Part shown: positions 1-11,041 of the stretch, piece by piece | Layout: every line of letters starts with the position of its first letter | How positions within the stretch are numbered: position 1 is the first letter of the stretch | Assembly: GCA_947304695.1 (NCBI GenBank) | Contig: CAMZBS010000056.1 | Location: forward strand, 1 to 12,423 | Direction of reading: 5' to 3' | Length of the DNA: 12,423 nt | Source: an uncultured Prevotella sp. | GTDB taxonomy: Bacteria > Bacteroidota > Bacteroidia > Bacteroidales > Bacteroidaceae | The notes under the pieces: generated by a model | Told to the model about the DNA's origin: nothing | Databases searched by the model: none | Seen by the model: only the letters and a program-made list of their open reading frames with translations | Program-made: the position numbers and the translations under genes

Positions 1-1034
1 ACACGCTGGCCGCCAATGCCTTCATGCTGGCCATGCCGGGCACGCCCTGCGTGTTCCTGAAGCACTGGCAGGCTTATCCCACGGAGCTGAAATCGATGAT
101 TGAGGCCCGCAAGACCGCAGGCATCACCAATACCAGCGGTTTTACCAATGTGCGCGAAGCCCAGGCTTTCTTTGCCAACATGGTCGACAACAAGCTTCTG
201 GTTGTCGTGGGCAACACCAGTCAGTATGTGCCCGACGCTGCCATGTGGGTAAAGGTGCTTTCTGGCCCTCACTATGCCTACTATTTCCCTGTGACAATGA
301 ACATCCCGTGGGTTGACCTTGCTTCCAGCACCTACGAAGGAGAGCAGAAGGCCACGCTCACGGCTGTGACCGCACAGAGCGGTGCCCAGCTGGCCTATTC
401 GCTCAACGGCGGCCCCACCTACACGGTGCCTTCGGGAGCCCAGCTCACCATTCCCGTGGGAACGACCACGCTCTCCGTAGGACTGGTGGTGGGCGGGAGC
501 GTCGACCAGTCAACGGTCGTGACCCGCACCTATGTCGTCAAGGAAAAGAAGGTAGAGCCGCAGTTTGAGATTCCGTCGTTCTGCACGGTGGCTGAAGGCG
601 AGATGTGTGCCTTCTTCGAAGCCCCGCTCACGTGGACTTCCACCATTCAGTGCTGGGCTTGGGATACCGGCAACTATACAGGCGGCAAGTGGCCTGGTGT
701 GGATTGCCAGAGACTGGGAACGGCCTCAAACGGCTATTCCGTCTGGAAATGGACGTGGGACAACACTTATACGGGCACCAATCCCGCTCAGCCCACGGGC
801 ATCATCTTCAGCAACAGCGGTTCGCCACAGACTGCCGATTTCAGTTTTGTGAATGGAGGCTATTACACAAAGGACGGCCTGCAGGGCAAGGTGTCGACAG
901 GCATCAGTCCCGTCTGGGCACAGACACAAAATAAAGATGCCGTTTACACGCTCGACGGTCGCCGTATGACCGGCCAGCAGCGCAAAGGCATCTATATTCT
1001 CAACAACAGGAAATACTGGGGCCGTACCCGTTGA
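1..1034 (+). CDS. Secreted GH13 alpha-amylase, C-terminal part (5' end outside window)
   Basis: The reading frame is open from the window edge (first whole codon at position 3) to TGA at 1032-1034, so only the C-terminal ~343 residues are seen. The first residues, including 'MPGTPCVFLKHW', match the end of the GH13 catalytic barrel, where family members read roughly 'PGTPxxFxxHW'. A typical all-beta C domain follows to about 320. Positions ~345-535 encode an Ig or hexosaminidase-C-like module ('AQLAYSLNGG'). Positions ~568-890 resemble a CBM26-type starch-binding module ('GKWPGVDC', 'GIIFSNSGSPQTADF', a tryptophan-rich 'YSVWKWTWDN'). The last ~32 residues ('VYTLDGRR...KGIYILNNRK') are a sorting-type tail common on exported Prevotella proteins. 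The active-site residues lie outside the window, so activity is inferred from family. By analogy with SusG-type enzymes it should cut starch outside the cell or at its surface, which the neighbouring malQ- and susB-like genes support. Pullulanase-like or other GH13 specificities cannot be excluded. Confidence 0.88.
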   Translation, partial: TLAANAFMLAMPGTPCVFLKHWQAYPTELKSMIEARKTAGITNTSGFTNVREAQAFFANMVDNKLLVVVGNTSQYVPDAAMWVKVLSGPHYAYYFPVTMNIPWVDLASSTYEGEQKATLTAVTAQSGAQLAYSLNGGPTYTVPSGAQLTIPVGTTTLSVGLVVGGSVDQSTVVTRTYVVKEKKVEPQFEIPSFCTVAEGEMCAFFEAPLTWTSTIQCWAWDTGNYTGGKWPGVDCQRLGTASNGYSVWKWTWDNTYTGTNPAQPTGIIFSNSGSPQTADFSFVNGGYYTKDGLQGKVSTGISPVWAQTQNKDAVYTLDGRRMTGQQRKGIYILNNRKYWGRTR

Positions 1035-1079
1035 GCGTTATCTCACAAGCACCTTCCTTCCGTTGCGGATGTAGATTCC
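987..1079. repeat. Imperfect inverted repeat formed by two convergent C-terminal tag codings
   Basis: Positions 987-1013 (+ strand, GIYILNNRK of the amylase) and 1053-1079 (- strand, GIYIRNGRK of the GH106 protein) are 19/27 identical when read in their own coding directions. They face each other across 39 bases that hold both stop codons. A transcript reading through could fold into an imperfect stem. The similarity most simply reflects the shared protein tag; any role in termination is speculative. Confidence 0.45.
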
Positions 1080-4000
1080 CCGTTCGGGACGCTTCACCCG
1101 CAGCCCCTGTAGATTGTAGAAAAGCCCGTCGTTGGCCGCTGTGGTCAAGCGGGTAATGCCCGTCGGAGCCTGCTTGGGACGGTAGACCTGCAGTGTGCGG
1201 TAGATGTAGCACTCCTTGCGCCCCTTCATTTCCAGTGTCAGGCCATCCTTGCTGTCGTTGCAGATCATGATGGAAAGCAGCGAGTCTTCGGCTCTGTAGT
1301 CCACAGCCGGTTCGCCACCCTTGAGGAACGACAGCAGGCAGATGTCGCCGTCGGCAGCCTGTAAGTTGATGTCGAAGTCGTAGGTGGCCATCATTCCGTA
1401 GTCGGGACAGAAGAAATAGTTGTTCGAGTTGTCGCAACGGAAGGTCATGCCGTCGTAGAGATTGGTCAGTTCCTTGCCCGAAGCGGAGGCGCGGTGCCAG
1501 TAGTTGGTGGTTGTCGTAAATCCGTTGATGGTGAATTTCGAGGTAAAGTTAGTCCATCCGCACAGCGGAGCCACGTCGCCCGTGAAGTCCAGGGCATGTT
1601 GTCGCGTGTAGGCACCGTAGGCCCGGAGGATAGTTTCGCTGGCTGTTCCGTCCTGGTCGGTGGCCTTCACGACGATGTAGTCGGGTGCCGAGCCAGTCAC
1701 GGTGAGTTGTTGTTTGGCCGCGTCGAAGGTGAAGTCGCTGTACGGACGGCCTTCGGTATCGGTCACGCTGAGTGTTGCAACGGGCTGTCCCGAGGGCGTG
1801 GTCAGACTGTAGGTGGGGAAGAAATCGTCGCCGTCATGGGCGAAAGCACAGAGTTGGGTGGTCAGTTCCGTGGCCTGCAGACGCAGCGGAACCAGTCGCA
1901 CTGTGCTGTTCAGGCCCGACAGCATAAGCTCCCAGTTGTTGTAGGTGACACCGCTTTGACTGGTGCTTCCGCCTACAATGTCAAGAATGTTCACGTCTTT
2001 GAAGATGCGCCACTGCACCCCGTCGATGTCCATCTGGCGGATGCGGTTGGCCGGAAGGTTTGTCACTTCAATGCGCAGAGTGTTCTGCTGGCGCACTTTC
2101 CCGCTGATGTCAATCATAAACGGTGCGGCCCAAACGGTGCCGATGCTGTCGCCGTTGAGGAACACCCGGGCACTCTCCCGCACGTCGCCAAGGTCTAACA
2201 GGAAGCCGCCGTTGCCCATCTGCAGGGTCTTGGCGTCTACGCTGAACGTGGTTTCATACACGCCGGTGCCCATGTAAGCACTCTGTCCGTCGAGCGTTTC
2301 CCATGTCCTGGGCTTGTTGCCAAGCTGGAAGAGGGTGGGGGTGCTGCTCTCCGGGAATGTCAGCTGCCATTCGCTGCCGATGTCGATGCCTTTCATGGCC
2401 GTCACGGGAATTGCTTCTTCCAGTGAAATGGGGCTGTCGTAGGTCTGAAGGATGACCGACTGGCCCGACTGAAGCGACAGATATACCTTGCCGTCTTCTG
2501 TGTGGGCAGCGGTAATCTGACCCGTCATGGGGTCGAAAAGGGCAGCTCCCTGGAACGGAACGGCCAGTGTGACGAGTCCTTGTGCGTCGTTGGCAGAAAG
2601 GTTGGTGATGAAGTAGTGATGGCCCGAAGCGTTCTTCCTGCGAATGGTGCGCAGACCCAGTTCGGTGCGCATGGCTTCGCCTTCCAGCCCGAATGAGGCA
2701 ATGGCAGCGGCACTGTTGTCGTAGACGATGGGCGCTCCTTGTGCAGCCAGCTGGTCTAAGTGGGCCTTTACGTCGGCAGGCAGATGGGTGCTTACGGGAA
2801 CGAGCAGTCCGCTGTAGCGCGTACCTCCGGCTGTCTGTAGCTTGCCGTCGGTCCAGGTGGTGGCCAGCAACTGTTGGTCGCTGATGAAGTCGCAGTCCAG
2901 TCCGGCTGCTTCAATGTACTTCACGGCGCTGACCAGCGACGGAATCTTCTGCGACAGGGTGTTGATGTCGAACAGCTGCAGCCGTGCTGCATTGGCACCA
3001 GTGTTTTGGTGCATGGCATGCTGGAACGGGGCATAGACCAGCAGGTCGTTGTCTGGTGTGCCCATTTGCAGGAAACTCTGGCAGCGTGTGGCATACTGCA
3101 TCATGGCCGGGGCATCGCGCCAGATGCTGTTGGTGGGACTCATGTCGATGGATGCATAGAACTTCCACCCCGGCCAGGCGGCTTCGCGGGGCGAATAGGT
3201 GGTGCCGTGGAAGAAGATGTGGTTCACGCCCGCAATGAACATCAGGTCAAGATCGGGCTTCATTTGTGATAGTGACACGCGGAAGTGCTCAGCCAGCCAG
3301 GTGAATGTCTCACTGCTGGTCAGCGGCTTGCCCGTGACGTGGGCGGCACTTGAGGCATATTTCAGCGTGGCCAGGTCGCTCAGGTTGGGGCTGGTGAACC
3401 CGCCGTCGGTGCGAAGACCGCGTATCTTGAAGTCGGTGATGCCGAAACCCTCGATTTCGGGAATGTCGACGGCAGCGTAGAAGTCGAGCAGGTTGCCCGG
3501 CGAACCGTGCCCCTGGTTGCGCACGGTGGCTCCGTGGCTGTGGGCCCAGGCGACCCAAGGACGTGTGAAATTGTTCAGCAGCATGTCGGAAAGTGTTTGG
3601 CGGTAGTCGGCCAGCACCTGATTGCCCTCGTCGCTGCGGTAGCCCAGCAGCTGGTCCATGTGGTCTTCGAGCTTGTAGCCACGGTATTTCAGGAACTCGT
3701 CGAACATCTTGGGTGTCCAGTCGGCCCCGTAGACTTCGTAGGAGTCGTTGAAGAACGTGTGGGGCCAGCGGGCACCAAACTTCTCAAACTGGGTGTCGAA
3801 ATAGTTCAGGTAGTTCCTGACGGCATCGGCATCGAAGTGATCCAGCACGTAGCCTTCGCCTCCTGGTGCGGCACGCTTTACTTGTTGCAGCGTGTGGCCG
3901 TTGTAGATGGCCAGCAGCCGCCACTGTCCTGCGGGGGCCGTCCAGCTCAGCGTGTTGCCGCTGACGTGTTCTGTCACGTCAATGGCTTCGTGGCTGTCGC

Positions 4001-4502
4001 CGTCCTGCCGGTAGGCCATCACCTTGTTCAGCGGTGCATTGCCCTCTGGGGTGGCCACATTGTAGGTCAAGGGTTTAGTGCCGTCGGCTGTCATGACCTC
4101 CGTCTTGGTCACCAGCTTGCCTGCTGCTTCAGCCATTTTCACACGGGGGCCACCGAAAGGCCAGCCTGTTCCGCCGTTCATGTCGATGTCCACACCGTGG
4201 CTGTCGCCTGTGGTCTGGCAGGCGTTCAGTGCCTGCAGCCATCTCTCTGACAGGTAGGCCAGTTCGTTTTTCTCGTTGCCTTTCACGCCGTAGATGGGTG
4301 TAATCTCCAGTGTTCCAATGCCGGTGCGGGAATATTCGGCAATGTTCCATTGCAGGTTGGCCTCGTCAACGGCCGAACCGAGCCACCACCAGCGTGAACC
4401 AGGCTTCGCTTCTTTCGTAACTGCTGGCCACTGGGGTAGCGTTTGGGCGGCAGTGCCGATGGTCAGAACCATCAGGAATGCCGTAAGTAGTGTTTTTTTC
4501 AT
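1038..4502 (-). CDS. Exported GH106 family glycoside hydrolase (alpha-L-rhamnosidase-like) with long C-terminal extension
   Basis: This 1154-residue protein opens with a signal peptide (Lys-Lys, hydrophobic core, probable cut after 'GTAA' before 'QTLPQW'). Residues ~25-450 carry GH106 hallmarks: 'GSRWWWLGSAVDE', 'GIGTLEITPIYGVKGNE', 'DMNGGTGWPFGGP', 'FFNDSYEVYGADW' (~250), 'EIEGFGITDF' (~350), 'SSETFTWL' (~396) and 'HIFFHGTTYSPREAAWPGW' (~425-445). Residues ~690-865 form the usual beta-sandwich end ('VRESARVFLNGDSIGTVW'). GH106 enzymes characterised in Bacteroides remove alpha-L-rhamnose from pectic glycans; the substrate here is inferred only. Beyond ~867 lie ~245 residues, apparently an Ig-like domain and an unrecognised beta-rich domain, then the tail 'FYNLQGLRVKRPERGIYIR...', related to the amylase tail. 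The start is well placed: ATG follows an A-rich leader 27 nt after a consensus -7 box. It stands alone on this strand between two starch modules, with its promoter overlapped by a LacI-type operator. Confidence 0.9.
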   Translation of the reverse strand: MKKTLLTAFLMVLTIGTAAQTLPQWPAVTKEAKPGSRWWWLGSAVDEANLQWNIAEYSRTGIGTLEITPIYGVKGNEKNELAYLSERWLQALNACQTTGDSHGVDIDMNGGTGWPFGGPRVKMAEAAGKLVTKTEVMTADGTKPLTYNVATPEGNAPLNKVMAYRQDGDSHEAIDVTEHVSGNTLSWTAPAGQWRLLAIYNGHTLQQVKRAAPGGEGYVLDHFDADAVRNYLNYFDTQFEKFGARWPHTFFNDSYEVYGADWTPKMFDEFLKYRGYKLEDHMDQLLGYRSDEGNQVLADYRQTLSDMLLNNFTRPWVAWAHSHGATVRNQGHGSPGNLLDFYAAVDIPEIEGFGITDFKIRGLRTDGGFTSPNLSDLATLKYASSAAHVTGKPLTSSETFTWLAEHFRVSLSQMKPDLDLMFIAGVNHIFFHGTTYSPREAAWPGWKFYASIDMSPTNSIWRDAPAMMQYATRCQSFLQMGTPDNDLLVYAPFQHAMHQNTGANAARLQLFDINTLSQKIPSLVSAVKYIEAAGLDCDFISDQQLLATTWTDGKLQTAGGTRYSGLLVPVSTHLPADVKAHLDQLAAQGAPIVYDNSAAAIASFGLEGEAMRTELGLRTIRRKNASGHHYFITNLSANDAQGLVTLAVPFQGAALFDPMTGQITAAHTEDGKVYLSLQSGQSVILQTYDSPISLEEAIPVTAMKGIDIGSEWQLTFPESSTPTLFQLGNKPRTWETLDGQSAYMGTGVYETTFSVDAKTLQMGNGGFLLDLGDVRESARVFLNGDSIGTVWAAPFMIDISGKVRQQNTLRIEVTNLPANRIRQMDIDGVQWRIFKDVNILDIVGGSTSQSGVTYNNWELMLSGLNSTVRLVPLRLQATELTTQLCAFAHDGDDFFPTYSLTTPSGQPVATLSVTDTEGRPYSDFTFDAAKQQLTVTGSAPDYIVVKATDQDGTASETILRAYGAYTRQHALDFTGDVAPLCGWTNFTSKFTINGFTTTTNYWHRASASGKELTNLYDGMTFRCDNSNNYFFCPDYGMMATYDFDINLQAADGDICLLSFLKGGEPAVDYRAEDSLLSIMICNDSKDGLTLEMKGRKECYIYRTLQVYRPKQAPTGITRLTTAANDGLFYNLQGLRVKRPERGIYIRNGRKVLVR

Positions 4503-4528
4503 TTTCTGTTGTTTTAGTATGTTGGCAG

Positions 4529-4560
4529 CAAAGGTACATATTTAATTTGAAAGATGCAAA
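4529..4560 (-). promoter_or_regulatory. Bacteroidota-type promoter for the GH106 gene
   Basis: On the minus strand, TACCTTTG (4536 down to 4529) matches the Bacteroidota -7 consensus TAnnTTTG exactly. TTTG (4560 down to 4557) lies 20 nt upstream, the spacing expected of the -33 element. The G of the -7 box is 27 nt from the GH106 ATG, which implies a short A-rich untranslated leader of about 20 nt. No clear Shine-Dalgarno sequence is visible, which is usual in this phylum. The -33 TTTG lies inside the palindrome at 4554-4569, so a protein bound there should block this promoter. Confidence 0.72.
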
Positions 4561-4569
4561 CGTTTGCAT
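4554..4569. promoter_or_regulatory. LacI-family-type operator (perfect 16-bp palindrome)
   Basis: ATGCAAACGTTTGCAT is a perfect inverted repeat with a central CG, the pattern bound by LacI/GalR-family regulators; the PurR site and maltose-regulator (MalR-type) sites share the GCAAACGTTTGC core. It lies between the divergent GH106 and glucanotransferase genes. It covers the -33 element of the GH106 promoter and is centred ~62 nt upstream of the -7 box of the glucanotransferase promoter. No regulator gene is in the window, so the cognate protein is unknown. A maltose- or starch-responsive LacI member is the likeliest candidate, judged from the neighbouring genes. Confidence 0.75.
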
Positions 4570-4623
4570 TAAAACTGTGCCTGTTATGTGGAAAAAACGT
4601 GATACTGATAGTGAAAAAAGTTG

Positions 4624-4631
4624 TAATTTTG
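4624..4631 (+). promoter_or_regulatory. Putative -7 promoter box for the malQ-ABC-susB unit
   Basis: TAATTTTG matches TAnnTTTG exactly, and its G lies 27 nt upstream of the glucanotransferase ATG, the same distance as in the divergent GH106 promoter. No TTTG-type -33 element is visible at 19-21 nt upstream (around 4600-4604). The promoter may therefore be weak or need an activator, and the operator at 4554-4569 sits in an upstream position suited to activation. This reading is inference from spacing. Confidence 0.5.
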
Positions 4632-4657
4632 AACCAAAATAAAACAATGAACGCGAT

Positions 4658-7069
4658 ATGAAATTACTATTTAACCTTGAGTATCAGACCGCCTTTGGCG
4701 AACAGCTCGTGCTGAACCTGATGGGTGAGAAAGGCAGCGTGGAGCATTATGAAATGACAACGCTCGATGGTCGCAACTGGTTTGTGGAACTGTCGAGAAA
4801 TGCTAAGGTAGGAACTTACATCGACTATTACTACAGTGTGAACAGTCAGGGCGAAGAGAAACGCCACGAATGGCTTGTTGAGATACACCGCTTGGAGTTT
4901 GTTGCCGCGCGGGGTGCAAGCTATACGGTGTACGACCGTTGGATTGACGCACCTGAAGATGCCTATCTGTACAGTTCGGCTTTCACGGAGTGTCTGGTTG
5001 CCCGTGAGCGGCAATTGAGTGCCAAGACAGAGTTTTCACGCACCGTGAGGCTCAAAGTACGTGCTCCGCAGCTCAAGAACCATGAGCAGCTGGGCATTGT
5101 GGGTGCTGCTGAATACCTGGGAGCATGGGACTACAAGCGTGCTCTGCCCATGACCGAGCATGACTGCCATGAGTGGGTTGTCAGTCTTGATGCCGACCGC
5201 TTGCCGGGAACCTTTGAGTTCAAGTTTGTCATCCTTGGCAATGTTGACTGTCTGTGGGAACAGGCAGCAAACCGCTTCGTCTCCCTTCCTGAAATGACCC
5301 AAGGGGAAGTGGTGGTCTATGAACTGTCTCAAACCTACTTCCCTGTATTTCCGTGGAAGGCAGCCGGTACGGTCATTCCCGTGTTCTCGCTTCGCAGTGA
5401 AGGCAGTTTCGGTGTGGGCGACTTCGGCGATTTGAAGTTGATGATTGACTGGTGTGCCAAGACGCGTCAGCGTGTTTTGCAGATTCTGCCCATCAACGAT
5501 ACCAACATGACTCACACCTGGCAGGACTCTTATCCCTATAATTCCATCAGCATCTATGCCCTTCACCCCCAGTATACCGACCTTCGTCAGCTGCCTGAAC
5601 TGAAGGACGAGGCATTGCGGCAGAAGTTCGAGGCTGTACGTCAGGAGCTGAACGCCTTGACGCAGATTGACTATGAGCGCATGTTCACTGCCAAGATGGA
5701 CTATATAAAAGAGGTCTTCCATCAAGAATGGACGGCCACCAAGCGCAAGGCAGACTACAAGCATTTCTTTGAGTCGAACAAGGAGTGGCTGGAACCCTAT
5801 GCACGCTTCTGTTTCTATCGCGACCTCTATGGCACGGCAACCTTCTCGGAGTGGCCCAAAGAGCTGGCAACACCCGATCAGAAGACGCTTGACTTCTGGT
5901 GCTTCGTGCAGTATCATCTTGACAAGCAGATGCATTCAGCCCACGAGCATGCACGCAAGCAGCATGTTGTGCTGAAGGGCGACATTCCCATTGGCATCTC
6001 GCGCGACGGTGTTGAGGCTTGGGTTGAGCCCAAATACTTCAACCTGAATGGCCAGGCAGGTGCGCCGCCTGATGCTTTCTCCGAGGATGGTCAGAACTGG
6101 GGATTCCCCACTTACAACTGGGATGCCATGCTGGCCGACGGTTGTTCGTGGTGGGTGCGCCGCTTCCGCAAGATGGCCGAGTATTTCGATGCCTACCGAA
6201 TAGACCATGTGCTGGGCTTCTTCCGCATATGGGAGATTCCCGTTCCGCACAAGAGCGGCCTCTATGGTCAGTTCCAGCCGTCGCTGCCCATGAGCCGCGA
6301 AGAAGTGGAGCGGTGGGGCGTACCCTTCCGCGAGGAGTTCTTCCTGGAAGACCACAAGCAGCACGACATGTGGCATCCGCGCATCAATGCCACCCGCATG
6401 GAGGCTTTCAAGCAACTTCCATCGGATGAGCAGAACCGTTTCTGGGAGCTCTATAATGACTATTTCTACCGTCGTAACAACCAGTTCTGGTATGAGGAGG
6501 CCATGAAGAAGCTGCCGCTTCTGACGCAGGCCACCCGCATGCTGGTCTGTGCCGAAGACCTCGGCATGGTGCCCGATTGCGTGCCTTGGGTCATGAACGA
6601 ACTGCGCATCCTGTCGCTTGAGATTCAGTCCATGCCGAAGGAGCAGGGCATCCGTTTTGGAAAGCTGTCCCATAATCCCTATCGTTCCGTCTGCACCATT
6701 TCCACCCACGACATGTCCACGTTGCGCCAGTGGTGGGATGAGGATGAAGAACGCACGCAGGACTACTACTGCCACACACTGCGTCGTGGCGGTACGGCTC
6801 CCCATCCGCTGCCAGGCTGGCTGGCAAAGGACATTGTCTCACGCCACCTTACGTCGCCGTCGATGCTTTGCCTGCTGTCGCTTCAGGACTGGCTGTCAAT
6901 TGACGAACGCCTGCGCCTTCCCGACCAGAACGCCGAGCGCATCAACATCCCCGCCAACCCGCGCCACTACTGGCGCTACCGCATGCACCTTTCCATTGAA
7001 CAGCTGATGCAGGCCGACGATTTCAACAATAATATTATTGAACTGATAGTGAATAGTGGACGCAAATAA
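4658..7069 (+). CDS. malQ: 4-alpha-glucanotransferase (amylomaltase), CBM20-CBM20-GH77
   Basis: This 803-residue protein has no signal peptide, so it should act in the cytoplasm, where GH77 enzymes transfer glucan segments between malto-oligosaccharides and release glucose. Residues ~1-110 and ~125-230 form two CBM20-like starch-binding domains; the second shows 'GAAEYLGAWDYKRALPM' and 'FEFKFVI'. The GH77 domain runs from ~240 to the end with 'VFSLRSEGSFGVGDFGDL'. The catalytic triad is intact: nucleophile D516 in 'AYRIDHVLGFFR', acid/base E633 in 'CAEDLGMVP', and D685 in 'ISTHDMST'. D516 and E633 are 117 residues apart, against about 47 in the Thermus amylomaltase, so there is an insertion here. 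Tandem CBM20 plus an inserted GH77 domain is the layout of plant DPE2 and its Bacteroidota relatives. It is the first gene of a three-gene unit, and the ABC gene starts at about its stop codon. An alternative GH77 specificity (for example branched heteroglycans, as for DPE2) is possible. Confidence 0.95.
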   Translation: MKLLFNLEYQTAFGEQLVLNLMGEKGSVEHYEMTTLDGRNWFVELSRNAKVGTYIDYYYSVNSQGEEKRHEWLVEIHRLEFVAARGASYTVYDRWIDAPEDAYLYSSAFTECLVARERQLSAKTEFSRTVRLKVRAPQLKNHEQLGIVGAAEYLGAWDYKRALPMTEHDCHEWVVSLDADRLPGTFEFKFVILGNVDCLWEQAANRFVSLPEMTQGEVVVYELSQTYFPVFPWKAAGTVIPVFSLRSEGSFGVGDFGDLKLMIDWCAKTRQRVLQILPINDTNMTHTWQDSYPYNSISIYALHPQYTDLRQLPELKDEALRQKFEAVRQELNALTQIDYERMFTAKMDYIKEVFHQEWTATKRKADYKHFFESNKEWLEPYARFCFYRDLYGTATFSEWPKELATPDQKTLDFWCFVQYHLDKQMHSAHEHARKQHVVLKGDIPIGISRDGVEAWVEPKYFNLNGQAGAPPDAFSEDGQNWGFPTYNWDAMLADGCSWWVRRFRKMAEYFDAYRIDHVLGFFRIWEIPVPHKSGLYGQFQPSLPMSREEVERWGVPFREEFFLEDHKQHDMWHPRINATRMEAFKQLPSDEQNRFWELYNDYFYRRNNQFWYEEAMKKLPLLTQATRMLVCAEDLGMVPDCVPWVMNELRILSLEIQSMPKEQGIRFGKLSHNPYRSVCTISTHDMSTLRQWWDEDEERTQDYYCHTLRRGGTAPHPLPGWLAKDIVSRHLTSPSMLCLLSLQDWLSIDERLRLPDQNAERINIPANPRHYWRYRMHLSIEQLMQADDFNNNIIELIVNSGRK

Positions 7070-7085
7070 CGCTGCTTCCGGACGT

Positions 7086-11021
<3,936 letters not shown>

Positions 11022-11023
<2 letters not shown>

Positions 11024-11041
11024 CGCGCCCTATTTCGCGTC
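11022..11041. terminator. Possible short hairpin between convergent stops
   Basis: GACGCG (11022-11027) and CGCGTC (11036-11041) can pair as a 6-bp GC-rich stem with an 8-base loop, spanning the stop codons of the SusB-like gene (+) and the acyl-CoA synthetase (-). No pure T-tract follows on either side; the + strand continues with alternating TC. It could be a weak bidirectional terminator or chance. Confidence 0.28.

Noticed and set aside
3507..4250. Plus-strand open frames opposite the GH106 gene (also 1494-2198)
   Set aside because: Low-information translations opposite clear GH106 motifs; no promoter or leader.
4585..4592. Mirror-image promoter on the plus strand using the TTTG at 4563-4566 of the palindrome as -33
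   Set aside because: The would-be -7 box (TATGTGGA) matches TAnnTTTG poorly, while TAATTTTG at 4624-4631 matches exactly.
5036..6805. Two antisense open frames (299 and 289 codons) across malQ
   Set aside because: They lie within the GH77 coding sequence, with no family motifs or promoter.
7056..7085. GTG start for the ABC protein at 7056
   Set aside because: Possible, but it adds a short polar stretch before a normal exporter N-terminus starting at ATG 7086; kept only as an alternative.
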